DNA of 64,000 nt from Hyphomicrobium_A sp035517115 (GTDB lineage: Bacteria > Pseudomonadota > Alphaproteobacteria > Rhizobiales > Hyphomicrobiaceae), in assembly GCA_035517115.1 (NCBI GenBank), contig DATIZL010000084.1, positions 1-64,000 of the forward strand. The letters are read 5' to 3'. Below the pieces are notes generated by a model, which did not search any database, was not told the DNA's origin, and worked only from the letters and a program-made list of their open reading frames with translations. Position numbers and translations under genes: made by a program. Below are positions 9,301 through 16,552 of the stretch, piece after piece. How positions within the stretch are numbered: the first letter of the stretch is position 1; each line of letters starts with the position of its first letter.

Positions 9301-9707
9301 CTAAGCCGGCGACTGCCGAGCCGTTGCAGAGCCTCCTGAAACGCGCCCGCTCGGCGGGTCTCGGCATGATGCTGGCGACGCAATCGCCGGGCGACCTCGA
9401 CTACAAGAGCCGCGACCAGATCACGAGCTGGTTCATCGGCCGCGTGCGCGAGGACACCGCCCTGCGCAAGCTCAAGGCCGCCTTCCAGAGCGAGTCCGGC
9501 CTCGAGCCGGCTGCCGTGCTGCCGGGGCAAACGGTCGGCGAGTTCCACCTGGTTCAGGAGGGGTTGGTGCGCCCCATGAAGGCGCAACGCTCGCTCATTA
9601 CAGCAGAGCAGGTTCCCTTCGACCGCATCGAGCAGCTGGCGCGCGAGACGAAGGGCCAGGACGAGCGCCAGCTCAGGCTTTTCGACTTGCCGTCAACACG
9701 AAAGTGA
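6336..9707 (+). CDS. Giant protein with two P-loop ATPase domains (N-terminal AAA, C-terminal HerA/FtsK-like)
   Basis: A cytoplasmic protein of 1123 residues. The N-terminal AAA/STAND-type domain has a Walker A near residues 77-84 (HGQSGAGKT) and a Walker B-like FCVDQVED near 265. Residues about 440-620 form an unassigned middle region (VPVLDLRLKHKNG, FRKFRDGGGRQFLVPIPEWERMM). The second ATPase has Walker A GGSGSGKTT near 722 and Walker B VVMFDEADLYIP near 975, followed by LATQSPGDLDYKSRDQITSW. That is the pattern of HerA/FtsK DNA-translocase ATPases. An ATG at 6336 is used; a TTG directly before it is in frame. It forms an operon with the winged-helix-like gene. A role in DNA transactions or defence is inferred only from domain types. 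Confidence 0.85.
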   Translation: MQQEAPTQIARAEPASDRLVAAFEHSITWEDDIWRADPVDVAEVHAKARRKFTDLLANITSGRSAGTQDRILLFHGQSGAGKTHLLRALRTTAHRGGTAYFGYAQMTPDVANYADYYLRRLVHSLEKPYDPDRSGESALSRLTTRLVNDAAVVAEKDLEALSEASLDDAKLAALILKLADQIVSSPKYVAQSLDINVVRALLYLERRDPRIDQRVRQYLYGRPLTELAHQAVAALDPNTGEDRAFEITAALGALMWTVDRAALVFCVDQVEDLRFFSDAEERFQRAVRDLIQIANRVTNAILIISCLEDFYGQVRGVLAQSYIDRIEKAGPVALLESRTPEEARLIIAKRLQHMAASGDGRGYADPAAYFGPQFYEEFAGLSTRRLLEHAYTRLRSKTGVATQEPEHAEEERGSFISRLAAALGLGFPGEEPEAPADVDYRDMWERFQNASEAEIPSDERELLDILSGALLVAREEWPGTIELTAQRHELNDDVPVLDLRLKHKNGLATDARVFLCNRPTQGGGLKRQLDKVLSAMDGKSCFMLRASDFPPNRKNQTAQAFRKFRDGGGRQFLVPIPEWERMMMVREFFNHHRNDPGFLAWFAQAKLLSKLSPLAQLLRLDLLGYGAKPPAALADEGKGGVRRKANGGNGNGVHYAPAIDEAHANGATEALPEEDELPLSVILDENGGGANSILAGRELTGSAKPVTLNKNVLRRHAAVLGGSGSGKTTLALCLIEQLLLRGIPAVLIDRKGDLCSYANPDVWRENAEEFSERRGEREKLADAIDVAVFTPGRASGRPISITLLPNGINELPEHEQQLLANLSAAALGEMLHLKNSATHQKQSGTLSVALRILGARHSREVTLSDLISLLEDEDPELSDLTQRMDPSGKLRRDLVAQLDSLRHRNSALFEAGGESLRMESLLGLGRYAREGRTRLSIIYTGFLGDNENILFWVSQFLSEALRFCQRNPNDELQAVVMFDEADLYIPANAKPATAEPLQSLLKRARSAGLGMMLATQSPGDLDYKSRDQITSWFIGRVREDTALRKLKAAFQSESGLEPAAVLPGQTVGEFHLVQEGLVRPMKAQRSLITAEQVPFDRIEQLARETKGQDERQLRLFDLPSTRK

Positions 9708-10049
9708 TGCGGGCGCGCCACGCGCTAACAGGTTGCTTCCGCAATAGGGCTGCGTGGCTCGCGCGCGGAAGTATCTCAACCAACTCCTATAGAGTTTTCC
9801 CTAAGACGCTCCGCCATTTCGGATTTTTATCGTGGCGTTCGCGCGCGCCCGATCATTTCAACTTCAGACGACTGTGCGCCCGCGAACCTAATTCGCTGTT
9901 CAGTCGCGAAGAGTGCGTGTCAACTTCTTTTTTCTGATGTAAATTGTCTCGCCGCTGAAATTTTAGAGGGGTTTCGGCGGTGGCTGCGTCTCTTGGCTCT
10001 TAGGGGGTGCCAGGCAGCGCAACTGAGCGGCGTATGTGCGGGGTGTGTT
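9708..10049. other. Gene-free stretch with AT-rich patch and hairpin
   Basis: No convincing reading frame. It contains a locally T-rich segment around 9928-9945 and an imperfect hairpin, CCGCTGAAA (9952-9960) pairing with TTTCGGCGG (9972-9980) with one wobble, upstream of the microprotein at 10050. This may be the leader or promoter region of that microprotein or of the PBP gene. Confidence 0.5.
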
Positions 10050-10142
10050 ATGGTCGCGAAGTCATTCGTGATGGTGGTTCTGGCCACGTTGCTGGGACCG
10101 GCAATCGGGGTGGGGTTGTTCGTCCTGTTGCACACGTTGTAA
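10050..10142 (+). CDS. Single-span membrane microprotein (30 aa)
   Basis: The frame reads MVAKSFVMVVLATLLGPAIG and continues GVGLFVLLHTL, followed by TAA. After a lysine at position 4 almost every residue is hydrophobic, which gives one transmembrane helix with the N-terminus inside. A weak purine-rich site lies ahead (GGGGTGTGTT). It stands 124 bases upstream of the PBP gene on the same strand. The frame is short, so coding is a judgement from composition; a second such frame exists at 55844. Function unknown. Confidence 0.45.
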   Translation: MVAKSFVMVVLATLLGPAIGVGLFVLLHTL

Positions 10143-10266
10143 CGGACGGGCTGGGCACCGCAGGCGTTCGATAGCCGAGCGCGTCGGGCCAAATCCGCCA
10201 TAAAGGCCGACTACGGCATGGCTCGCGGGCGCATGTGCACCGCGTTCCTAGCCTTTCGCGGCCGAT

Positions 10267-12726
10267 ATGCTTGCCGTTTTTCGTGTGCTGGCGCGCGCGC
10301 TCGAGCTGTTGCTGCTCCTGCCCTTCCGCGTTCTGCGCCTGCTTCTCGACCGCATCGCCTTCAACCCGCGGCTCGGCCCTCTGCGCTACGTAGCCAGCGC
10401 GGCGATGCTCTACACGCTGTTTGCGCTGACGCTTGTCTATGCGGTCGCGCCGGTGCGCGCGCTTGTCGGCCACTACACGCTCGGTGAGAAACTGCACTAC
10501 GACGCCGAGCGCTGGCTCGCCACCGCCATCTACGATGCCCGCGGCAACTTCGTGGGAACCTTCGATCCGCGCCTCGATAGCCTGCGCGACATCAACTACA
10601 CGGGCGAGGCCATCGACCTCGGCGACTACGTGGCCAATCCCGACCACAAGTCGATCCCCGTGCGCGAGGTCCCCGAGCAGTACTGGCAATGCCTCGTCTA
10701 TTTGGAGGACCGCAACCTCGGCGGCCCGCTCAACCCGTTCGGCATTGATCTCCCCGGCGTGCTGAAAATCCCGCTCTCCACGTTGCGCCGCTCGTTCCTC
10801 GCCCGCCGCCCGGTGCTCGGCATCGGCGGCTCCACGCTTGCCATGCAGTTCGTGCGCGTGATCTACCAGACGCCCCCGCACGCGGACGAAGGCGCGCTCG
10901 CCAAGCTCAAGCGCAAGTTCGGCGAATGGTGGCTCGCGCCCGTCATCTATCGGGAGCTGACCCTCGGCGGCGATACCAGGCTGAAACAGTGGGCGGCCGA
11001 TCACCTGTGGCTTGCCCAGCGCACGGGCGGCTCGCCCCTGCACGGCATCGAGGTGACGAGCCGCATCGTTTTCGGCAAGGGGGCAAAGGACCTTTCCGTC
11101 GCCGAGCAGTTCGTGCTCGCTTCCGCCGTCAACCGCCCCATCATCCTCTTGCAGGGCAGCGAGCGCCTCAACGAGGTGCGGCTCGACCGCTGGCGCTACC
11201 TGATCGAGGTGCGTGCCCGCTCGTGCGCGGAGAAGCTCATCACGGATGAAGCTCAACAGAAGCAGGTCCTGTTCGACCTCATCGCCATGGCGGGAGGTCC
11301 GCCCGATCCCAAGATCAAACCCAAGCTGCAGCAGGCGCTCAACCGCTACGAGCCGGCCATGGCCCAGCGCGCACAGGCGAACCCTGTCATCCGCGCCAAT
11401 GCGCTCATGCAGAGCGCGCGCTACGGCGTGCGCGAGGAGATGAAGCAGGTCTACGGCTTCGGCTGGCGCGACCACGTGCGCGGAGTGACGACCACGCTCG
11501 AGGCCGGCGAGAACCTCGCTTTCGGGCGCAAGGAGGAGGCCCGCCTCGCCGAGCTCGACACGCAGTACGCCGCCAAGGTCGACCCCGGCTACACGCTCGA
11601 TCCCGCCAAGGTCTCACCCGAGCGCAAGAGCCCCAACGTCATCGTCGCCGCTGCCAACGCCGAAGGCGAGATCGTGCGCTATTATGAGGTGGGCGAGACG
11701 GCCTCCTATTTCGGCTCGCCGTTCGCGCGCGATGCTGCGACGGGCTTTTACGACGCGAGCCGCGAAAGCCGCATGGTCGCGTCGACAGGCAAGATCCTGG
11801 CCGCCATCGCCATCGCCAACACCATGCGCGACACCACGCAAACCCTCTACCTCGATACGCAGGCGCCAGCGACGGGGCTCGAGGATTGCGGCCGCGGCAC
11901 CGAGCGGCGAGGGCGCAAGGCCATCGTCACCTTCGCCTGCTCGCTCAACGATCCGTTGATGAACCGTACTGCCCAGGTCGGCCAGGCGCGCGTGAAGAAG
12001 CTCATCGACGCGCTCGGCTACACCATGCCGCCGCCGGATGCCACAGGTGCGCAGACGCCCCCTTCGACCGCAGTGGTGCTGGGGCTCGTCGCCGCCTCCC
12101 CGCGCCGCGTGCACCGCACGGCAGCCGTGGTGCTGGCGAGCCTGATCGGCCGCGGCGGCGCGTCCGTGAAGACGCCCTCCCTCATCAGGACCTACGATTA
12201 TACGAGCCGAGAATCCGCCGTGCAGCCGGACGCCGGCCGCATCCTCCCCGACAAGGTCATCCGCCGCGGCGGCCGTCCATTGTTGCGCGCGCTTCTGCAG
12301 GCGCCGCTGTGCTACCAGGCCGGCGGCAGGCCGACGGGAACCTTGAAGAGCCTCAGCTCATGGTGCGCCTCGCGTCATCCAGGCTTGCGGCTACACTTCG
12401 CCAAAACCGGAACGCAAGTCACCAACGATCCCGACGCTACGGTCGACGCCTGGATCGCGGGCGGCCTGCAGTTCGGCAATGGCGCCGCCTATTCGTACGT
12501 GGTCGTCGTCGGCACGGGCTCGGCACGCGATCCCTGGGCGCGCAACCTGCACTCGGCGCAGATCGCGGCTCCGCTGCTCGAGACGCTGCTCCTCGATCTC
12601 GAAGCCGACGCGAAAGCGCACCCGCGTCCCGACTTGCTGTCACCCGCCGCCCGCGTTCCGGCCGCCGCAGCGCTTCCGTCGCGCTTGCACACCGCCGCGG
12701 AAGAGGATCGGCGCGTTTCCAATTGA
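10267..12726 (+). CDS. Class A penicillin-binding protein, divergent (GT51 transglycosylase plus transpeptidase)
   Basis: An inner-membrane peptidoglycan synthase of 819 residues. A membrane segment at about 40-65 precedes the GT51 glycosyltransferase domain, which shows LEDRNLGG (catalytic Glu in ED) and GIGGSTLAMQFVR. The transpeptidase domain carries STGK (nucleophile, in SRMVASTGKILAA), SLN (ACSLNDP) and KTG (FAKTGTQV). The usual EDxxFxxHxGxD motif is degenerate because the histidine is missing, and no lipoprotein or PASTA extension is present, so this is not a standard PBP1a. It is followed by an unknown membrane protein on the same strand after 206 bases. It probably elongates or repairs glycan strands under special conditions (inferred). 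Confidence 0.85.
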   Translation: MLAVFRVLARALELLLLLPFRVLRLLLDRIAFNPRLGPLRYVASAAMLYTLFALTLVYAVAPVRALVGHYTLGEKLHYDAERWLATAIYDARGNFVGTFDPRLDSLRDINYTGEAIDLGDYVANPDHKSIPVREVPEQYWQCLVYLEDRNLGGPLNPFGIDLPGVLKIPLSTLRRSFLARRPVLGIGGSTLAMQFVRVIYQTPPHADEGALAKLKRKFGEWWLAPVIYRELTLGGDTRLKQWAADHLWLAQRTGGSPLHGIEVTSRIVFGKGAKDLSVAEQFVLASAVNRPIILLQGSERLNEVRLDRWRYLIEVRARSCAEKLITDEAQQKQVLFDLIAMAGGPPDPKIKPKLQQALNRYEPAMAQRAQANPVIRANALMQSARYGVREEMKQVYGFGWRDHVRGVTTTLEAGENLAFGRKEEARLAELDTQYAAKVDPGYTLDPAKVSPERKSPNVIVAAANAEGEIVRYYEVGETASYFGSPFARDAATGFYDASRESRMVASTGKILAAIAIANTMRDTTQTLYLDTQAPATGLEDCGRGTERRGRKAIVTFACSLNDPLMNRTAQVGQARVKKLIDALGYTMPPPDATGAQTPPSTAVVLGLVAASPRRVHRTAAVVLASLIGRGGASVKTPSLIRTYDYTSRESAVQPDAGRILPDKVIRRGGRPLLRALLQAPLCYQAGGRPTGTLKSLSSWCASRHPGLRLHFAKTGTQVTNDPDATVDAWIAGGLQFGNGAAYSYVVVVGTGSARDPWARNLHSAQIAAPLLETLLLDLEADAKAHPRPDLLSPAARVPAAAALPSRLHTAAEEDRRVSN

Positions 12727-12932
12727 GCTTGTGGCAACCGTCTTCCGCCATCGCTGCGCCGTACTGGCGACAAAAACCACGCTTACCTACGGAACTGGAT
12801 CACTAAACCGGGGCTGACGGACGACACTGAAAGCGAGAGGCGTTTCGCGCATTCGGTGGGGGAAGCGGTCCCGCACGACACTCGTGCCGGCTCGACGACC
12901 CTGCTTGGCCGCGAACATCAGGGCAGGGCACT

Positions 12933-15581
12933 ATGGCGCCGAGGTTGCGCACGTCGCGGACGGTCACTCAAGACAGGTTGATCGCAGCGGGAGGTTGGAC
13001 CGACGATTGGTCCGAGCCTGAAAGACCGCAGCGCGACTGGAAAAAGCTTTTCCTCATCGTCGGCTTGGCCGGACTGTCGTGGGTCGCGACCTACGTCGGC
13101 ATGCTCGAGCTCATCAAGTCGAACATGGGGGATTTGCCCCTCGTCCACAAAATCATCATCGGCTTCTCGGTTGCGATGCTGATGACCATGGTCGTGTGGC
13201 TGCTCGACCAGATGTTCTCGCCCATCGATTGGTTCACCAAGCTCGCCTACGTCTGCGGCTACATCTTCCTGACCATCATATCCGTCGGCTTCGGCTTCGG
13301 CTTCTACTGGAAGGTTCTGGAAAGCCGCGCGGAGGCTGCGCGCTCCGCGGAAAGCGCCGTCGGGCAGGTGCAGTCCTCGCTGCACGGCGCCGCGACGCGG
13401 CTCGAGCAGTTGCGGGGAACGCTCGTGCAGCTTGCCGCGCTCTCCACCGAGAAGGCCGAGATCGAGCGTAACAAGGGCACGTCCTGCCCCAACAGCTCAC
13501 CCGGCGACGGTCCGCGCCGCAAGATGCGGGACGAGGACGCCGCCCGCTTCACCTTCGCCTCCGATTTCGTCAAGGCGCGCGTGACCGCGGTCAAGGGCGA
13601 TATGGCCACGCTCGACACCGAGCTTGCCAAGATCCTCGCTGACGATCCGTCGATCATCGACCCCAAGAGCGGCACCCGCAACGAGTTCATGCGCGCGCTC
13701 GGCCGCAGGCTCGACCTTACGGTGACCGGATTCAACGCCTTCCGCACCGACCCGCAGCTGCGCCAGATCCGCACCGACCTCGCCGATCGCGCCGGGCGCA
13801 CGACGCTGGTCGACAGCCACGGCGGCACCATCGCCTGCCCTGACCCGCAGTTGCAGGTCGCATTGCGCGGAGTCGTCGGCGCAATCGACCAGCTCCCGAC
13901 CCTCGAGAAGCCCGAGATCGCGGCGGTGGAAGGTTCAGAGGCCACGATCGAGGCGTTCCGGCGCCTGACCGCGACGTTCTTCGGGCTCTTGTCGTTCAAG
14001 CTCCCGCCCTCGGCGGACGAGCTACGCGAGCTGCAACAGAAAGCCGTGCAGTCGATCGAGAACCCCGCGAGCGTGCGCGCGCTCAACACCGAGGCCGTGG
14101 GACTGTCGAAGCGCGACTATATTCCGCTCGGCGTCGCCGTGTTCGTCGACCTCTGCCTCCTGCTCGTGTCCATCGGGCGCCCGATGAACCGGTTCGTGGC
14201 GACGCGCCAGTGCATGATCGAGGCAGAGCGCGGCCCCGTGTTCCCCATCCTGTCGCGCTTCAGCGACATCCACGACAACGAGGAGATGCGGCGCACGTTC
14301 GATGTGTTCCGCGAGGTCATCTTCGAATCCGGGGGCACCTACTACGTCGCCGTGCCGCTCAACGCCCCGCGCGGCCATCCCGAGCGCGAGCGGTTGCGCC
14401 GGGACGCTCAGGCGTTGGCCAACCTCTGCTACGCACTCGAGGGGCAGGGCGTGCTGGCGCGGCCGTGGAAGCTCGCGCCCTCGCTCGTCGCCCGCCGCAA
14501 GCTCACCCGCCAGGGCAGCAAGTTCATCGAGTGCTATCGCGATCAGGCCATCGCGCCGATCCCGCGCGCAGGCCGCGCGCTGAAATCGCTGTTCGTCGCC
14601 GATCGCGCGCAGGAGGAGCGCCCGGCCTTCCGCATCTACGCTTTCAAGAACGGCGCGTGGCCGGAGATGATCCTCGGCGCCGTCATGGGGGCCGCGAGCC
14701 GCATCGAGGCGGAGCGCCGGCGCAACCAACCGGTGACGGCGCCGCGCGAGGAGCCGTCGTCCCCGGAGACCGAGGACTTCTACGCCAACCTGGCGCGCGA
14801 GGAGTCACGCCCAGCTGCGCGCAGCGCGTCCCCGCGCAAGGAGCGCACCGACATCGAGCTGCCTGGCCTCGACGAGCCGGTGTCCACCCACGACAGTGGT
14901 CACAACGGGGCCTTTGCCTACCGGCCGGCCGAGCGCCCGAGCCTCGGTATTCCCGCGCACGCCGCGCGCCGCGACGCCGCCAAGGGCCCCGCGGCTGCGC
15001 GTGCAAACGGCCACTACCACAGCCAGTTCGGCTCCTATGCGTCGCAAGCGCAGGCCGAGTTTGCGAGCTTCGACCCCGACGAGGAGGATGCCGACATCGA
15101 GCCGGTGACCGTCGTCGCCGAACCGGCCAACGGCAACACCGGGCCGGCGGACGCCGACCGCAAGGCTGCCGAGCCGCCTGCCGACGTCATCGTCGTGCCG
15201 TTCCCACGCGCTGCAGCTGCTGCCCTGAAGGCCCAGGACCCGCTGATCGAGCGGCTGACGACGGCGCTTGCCGCCGCCGACGAGACCGCACGGGAGCCGG
15301 GTCCCACCATCGGCGTCGAGCTCCGCCGGGAGACAGCGACGTTCACCGTGCCGGTAAGCCAGGCCTCGCTGCCGGCTGCGCTCGCTAAACTTGCCGGAAC
15401 GGCCATGGCGAGCGAGGCGATCGAGGCCGCGCCACAGCTGGAGGAATCTGTGTCGGCTCCGGAAACCATCCACCTCGGCAGCGAATCAACTGGAGCGCAG
15501 GCCCTGATCGAGGACCATTCGCAGGCGACGGGGGGCGCGGACTTCGAGCCGCCGCTCGTCTTGCGCCGCAGGGTGGAATAG
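12933..15581 (+). CDS. Large membrane protein of unknown function
   Basis: An 882-residue protein that I do not recognise. Three hydrophobic helices lie near residues 38-60, 70-93 and 103-128. A soluble region of about 260 residues follows, with heptad-like segments (VGQVQSSLHGAATRLEQLR) and a cysteine pair region. A fourth helix lies near 392-412 (IPLGVAVFVDLCLLLVSIG). Next comes a cytoplasmic region of about 180 residues that may contain a winged-helix-like fold (RRTFDVFREVIFESGGTYY, LVARRKLTRQGSKFIECYRD). The last 280 residues are proline-, alanine- and acid-rich and look disordered. The four-helix layout suggests a membrane scaffold or sensor; this is inference. Confidence 0.8.
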   Translation: MAPRLRTSRTVTQDRLIAAGGWTDDWSEPERPQRDWKKLFLIVGLAGLSWVATYVGMLELIKSNMGDLPLVHKIIIGFSVAMLMTMVVWLLDQMFSPIDWFTKLAYVCGYIFLTIISVGFGFGFYWKVLESRAEAARSAESAVGQVQSSLHGAATRLEQLRGTLVQLAALSTEKAEIERNKGTSCPNSSPGDGPRRKMRDEDAARFTFASDFVKARVTAVKGDMATLDTELAKILADDPSIIDPKSGTRNEFMRALGRRLDLTVTGFNAFRTDPQLRQIRTDLADRAGRTTLVDSHGGTIACPDPQLQVALRGVVGAIDQLPTLEKPEIAAVEGSEATIEAFRRLTATFFGLLSFKLPPSADELRELQQKAVQSIENPASVRALNTEAVGLSKRDYIPLGVAVFVDLCLLLVSIGRPMNRFVATRQCMIEAERGPVFPILSRFSDIHDNEEMRRTFDVFREVIFESGGTYYVAVPLNAPRGHPERERLRRDAQALANLCYALEGQGVLARPWKLAPSLVARRKLTRQGSKFIECYRDQAIAPIPRAGRALKSLFVADRAQEERPAFRIYAFKNGAWPEMILGAVMGAASRIEAERRRNQPVTAPREEPSSPETEDFYANLAREESRPAARSASPRKERTDIELPGLDEPVSTHDSGHNGAFAYRPAERPSLGIPAHAARRDAAKGPAAARANGHYHSQFGSYASQAQAEFASFDPDEEDADIEPVTVVAEPANGNTGPADADRKAAEPPADVIVVPFPRAAAAALKAQDPLIERLTTALAAADETAREPGPTIGVELRRETATFTVPVSQASLPAALAKLAGTAMASEAIEAAPQLEESVSAPETIHLGSESTGAQALIEDHSQATGGADFEPPLVLRRRVE

Positions 15582-15715
15582 TGCGGCGCGAATGACGCCG
15601 CAGAGCGAGCTGGTGGAAAGACTTGCTTAACCCAAATGACAGCTTAATGGCGCACAAGATCAACACCCCGGGCGCGTCGCTTGTCCAAAGCCCGGCAATA
15701 AGAGGGACCGCGGAC

Positions 15716-16306
15716 ATGCCTGATACTTCCTCGCGACTGCTGGACCTGTGCGTTAGCGAGAAAGTGGCGAAGCTGAGTGCGTTCATAGCAAGCGACATCG
15801 ATACCCGCACCACCCGCGGCCTCTACGCTGCCGGCGGCTGCTACCTTCTAATTGCCCGCTCCCCCGAAAGTCCGGTCGCCTTAGCGCTGCGCGAGCACGC
15901 GGCCGGCCTCGCCAAGTCGGGCATCCGCATCCGCGCCATCTTCGGCGAGGTCGAGCTCGGGCACGGCGCCGCCACGGTCGCCGCCGCGCCGTTTGCAGTG
16001 CCGAGCGAATGCCGCATCGCCCGCGATGCGCGCCTCCTTGCCGCACACGAGCAGCTCGTGCTCGCCCCCGACTGCGCCTGGATCGGCGACAGCATGCGCC
16101 GCGAGCCCTCGAAGCGCGACGCTTACGAGAACTTCGCGGCCGGCTGCTCCGAAACCGCAATCCATGCCGCCCGCTCGTTTGAGAAGATCTGGCGTGCGGC
16201 GGCGCCTATCCGCTCGGTTCCCCTGGTGCCCGCGAGCCTTGCCCCGCGCCTACCCGAGATGACCGGCAGTGGCGTTGAGCGCCCGGAGACGCCGCGCCGC
16301 CAATAG
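15716..16306 (+). CDS. Hypothetical protein
   Basis: A 196-residue cytoplasmic-looking protein with no recognised domain. AGAGGGA nine bases before the ATG at 15716 favours this start; in-frame ATGs at 15623 and 15647 have no such site. The central part (IRIRAIFGEVELGHGAA, ARDARLLAAHEQLVLAPDCAWIGDSMRREP) is mixed alpha/beta and vaguely resembles a phospholipase-D-like or Rossmann layout. That resemblance is not strong enough for an assignment. It is followed by a terminator-like hairpin. Confidence 0.65.
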   Translation: MPDTSSRLLDLCVSEKVAKLSAFIASDIDTRTTRGLYAAGGCYLLIARSPESPVALALREHAAGLAKSGIRIRAIFGEVELGHGAATVAAAPFAVPSECRIARDARLLAAHEQLVLAPDCAWIGDSMRREPSKRDAYENFAAGCSETAIHAARSFEKIWRAAAPIRSVPLVPASLAPRLPEMTGSGVERPETPRRQ

Positions 16307-16345
16307 CGCCAAAAGGCGCCGCAAAGACGATTTGAGTTGTTGGAA

Positions 16346-16369
16346 GCCGGTTGCGAGACCGGCCTCTTT
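16346..16369 (+). terminator. Terminator-like hairpin
   Basis: GCCGGT (16346-16351) and ACCGGC (16358-16363) form a perfect six-pair stem with a six-base loop, followed by CTCTTT. It lies 40 bases after the hypothetical gene ending at 16306 and upstream of the alpha-2-macroglobulin gene. Confidence 0.5.
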
Positions 16370-16552
16370 CCATTTGTCCCGCGCTGCAAATCCGGCTTCG
16401 CGCGAATAAGGCCGCAAGGAGCGGGAACACCCGATATTTACGTTGTTATCGCCGCTGTTGGCCCGTTGGGCTCCAATGGCCTTCACCGCGACATGCGCTG
16501 CTCCGATAATGCCATCCGACTGTTCCGGCATCTCTTTTCAAGGATGGCCCCC

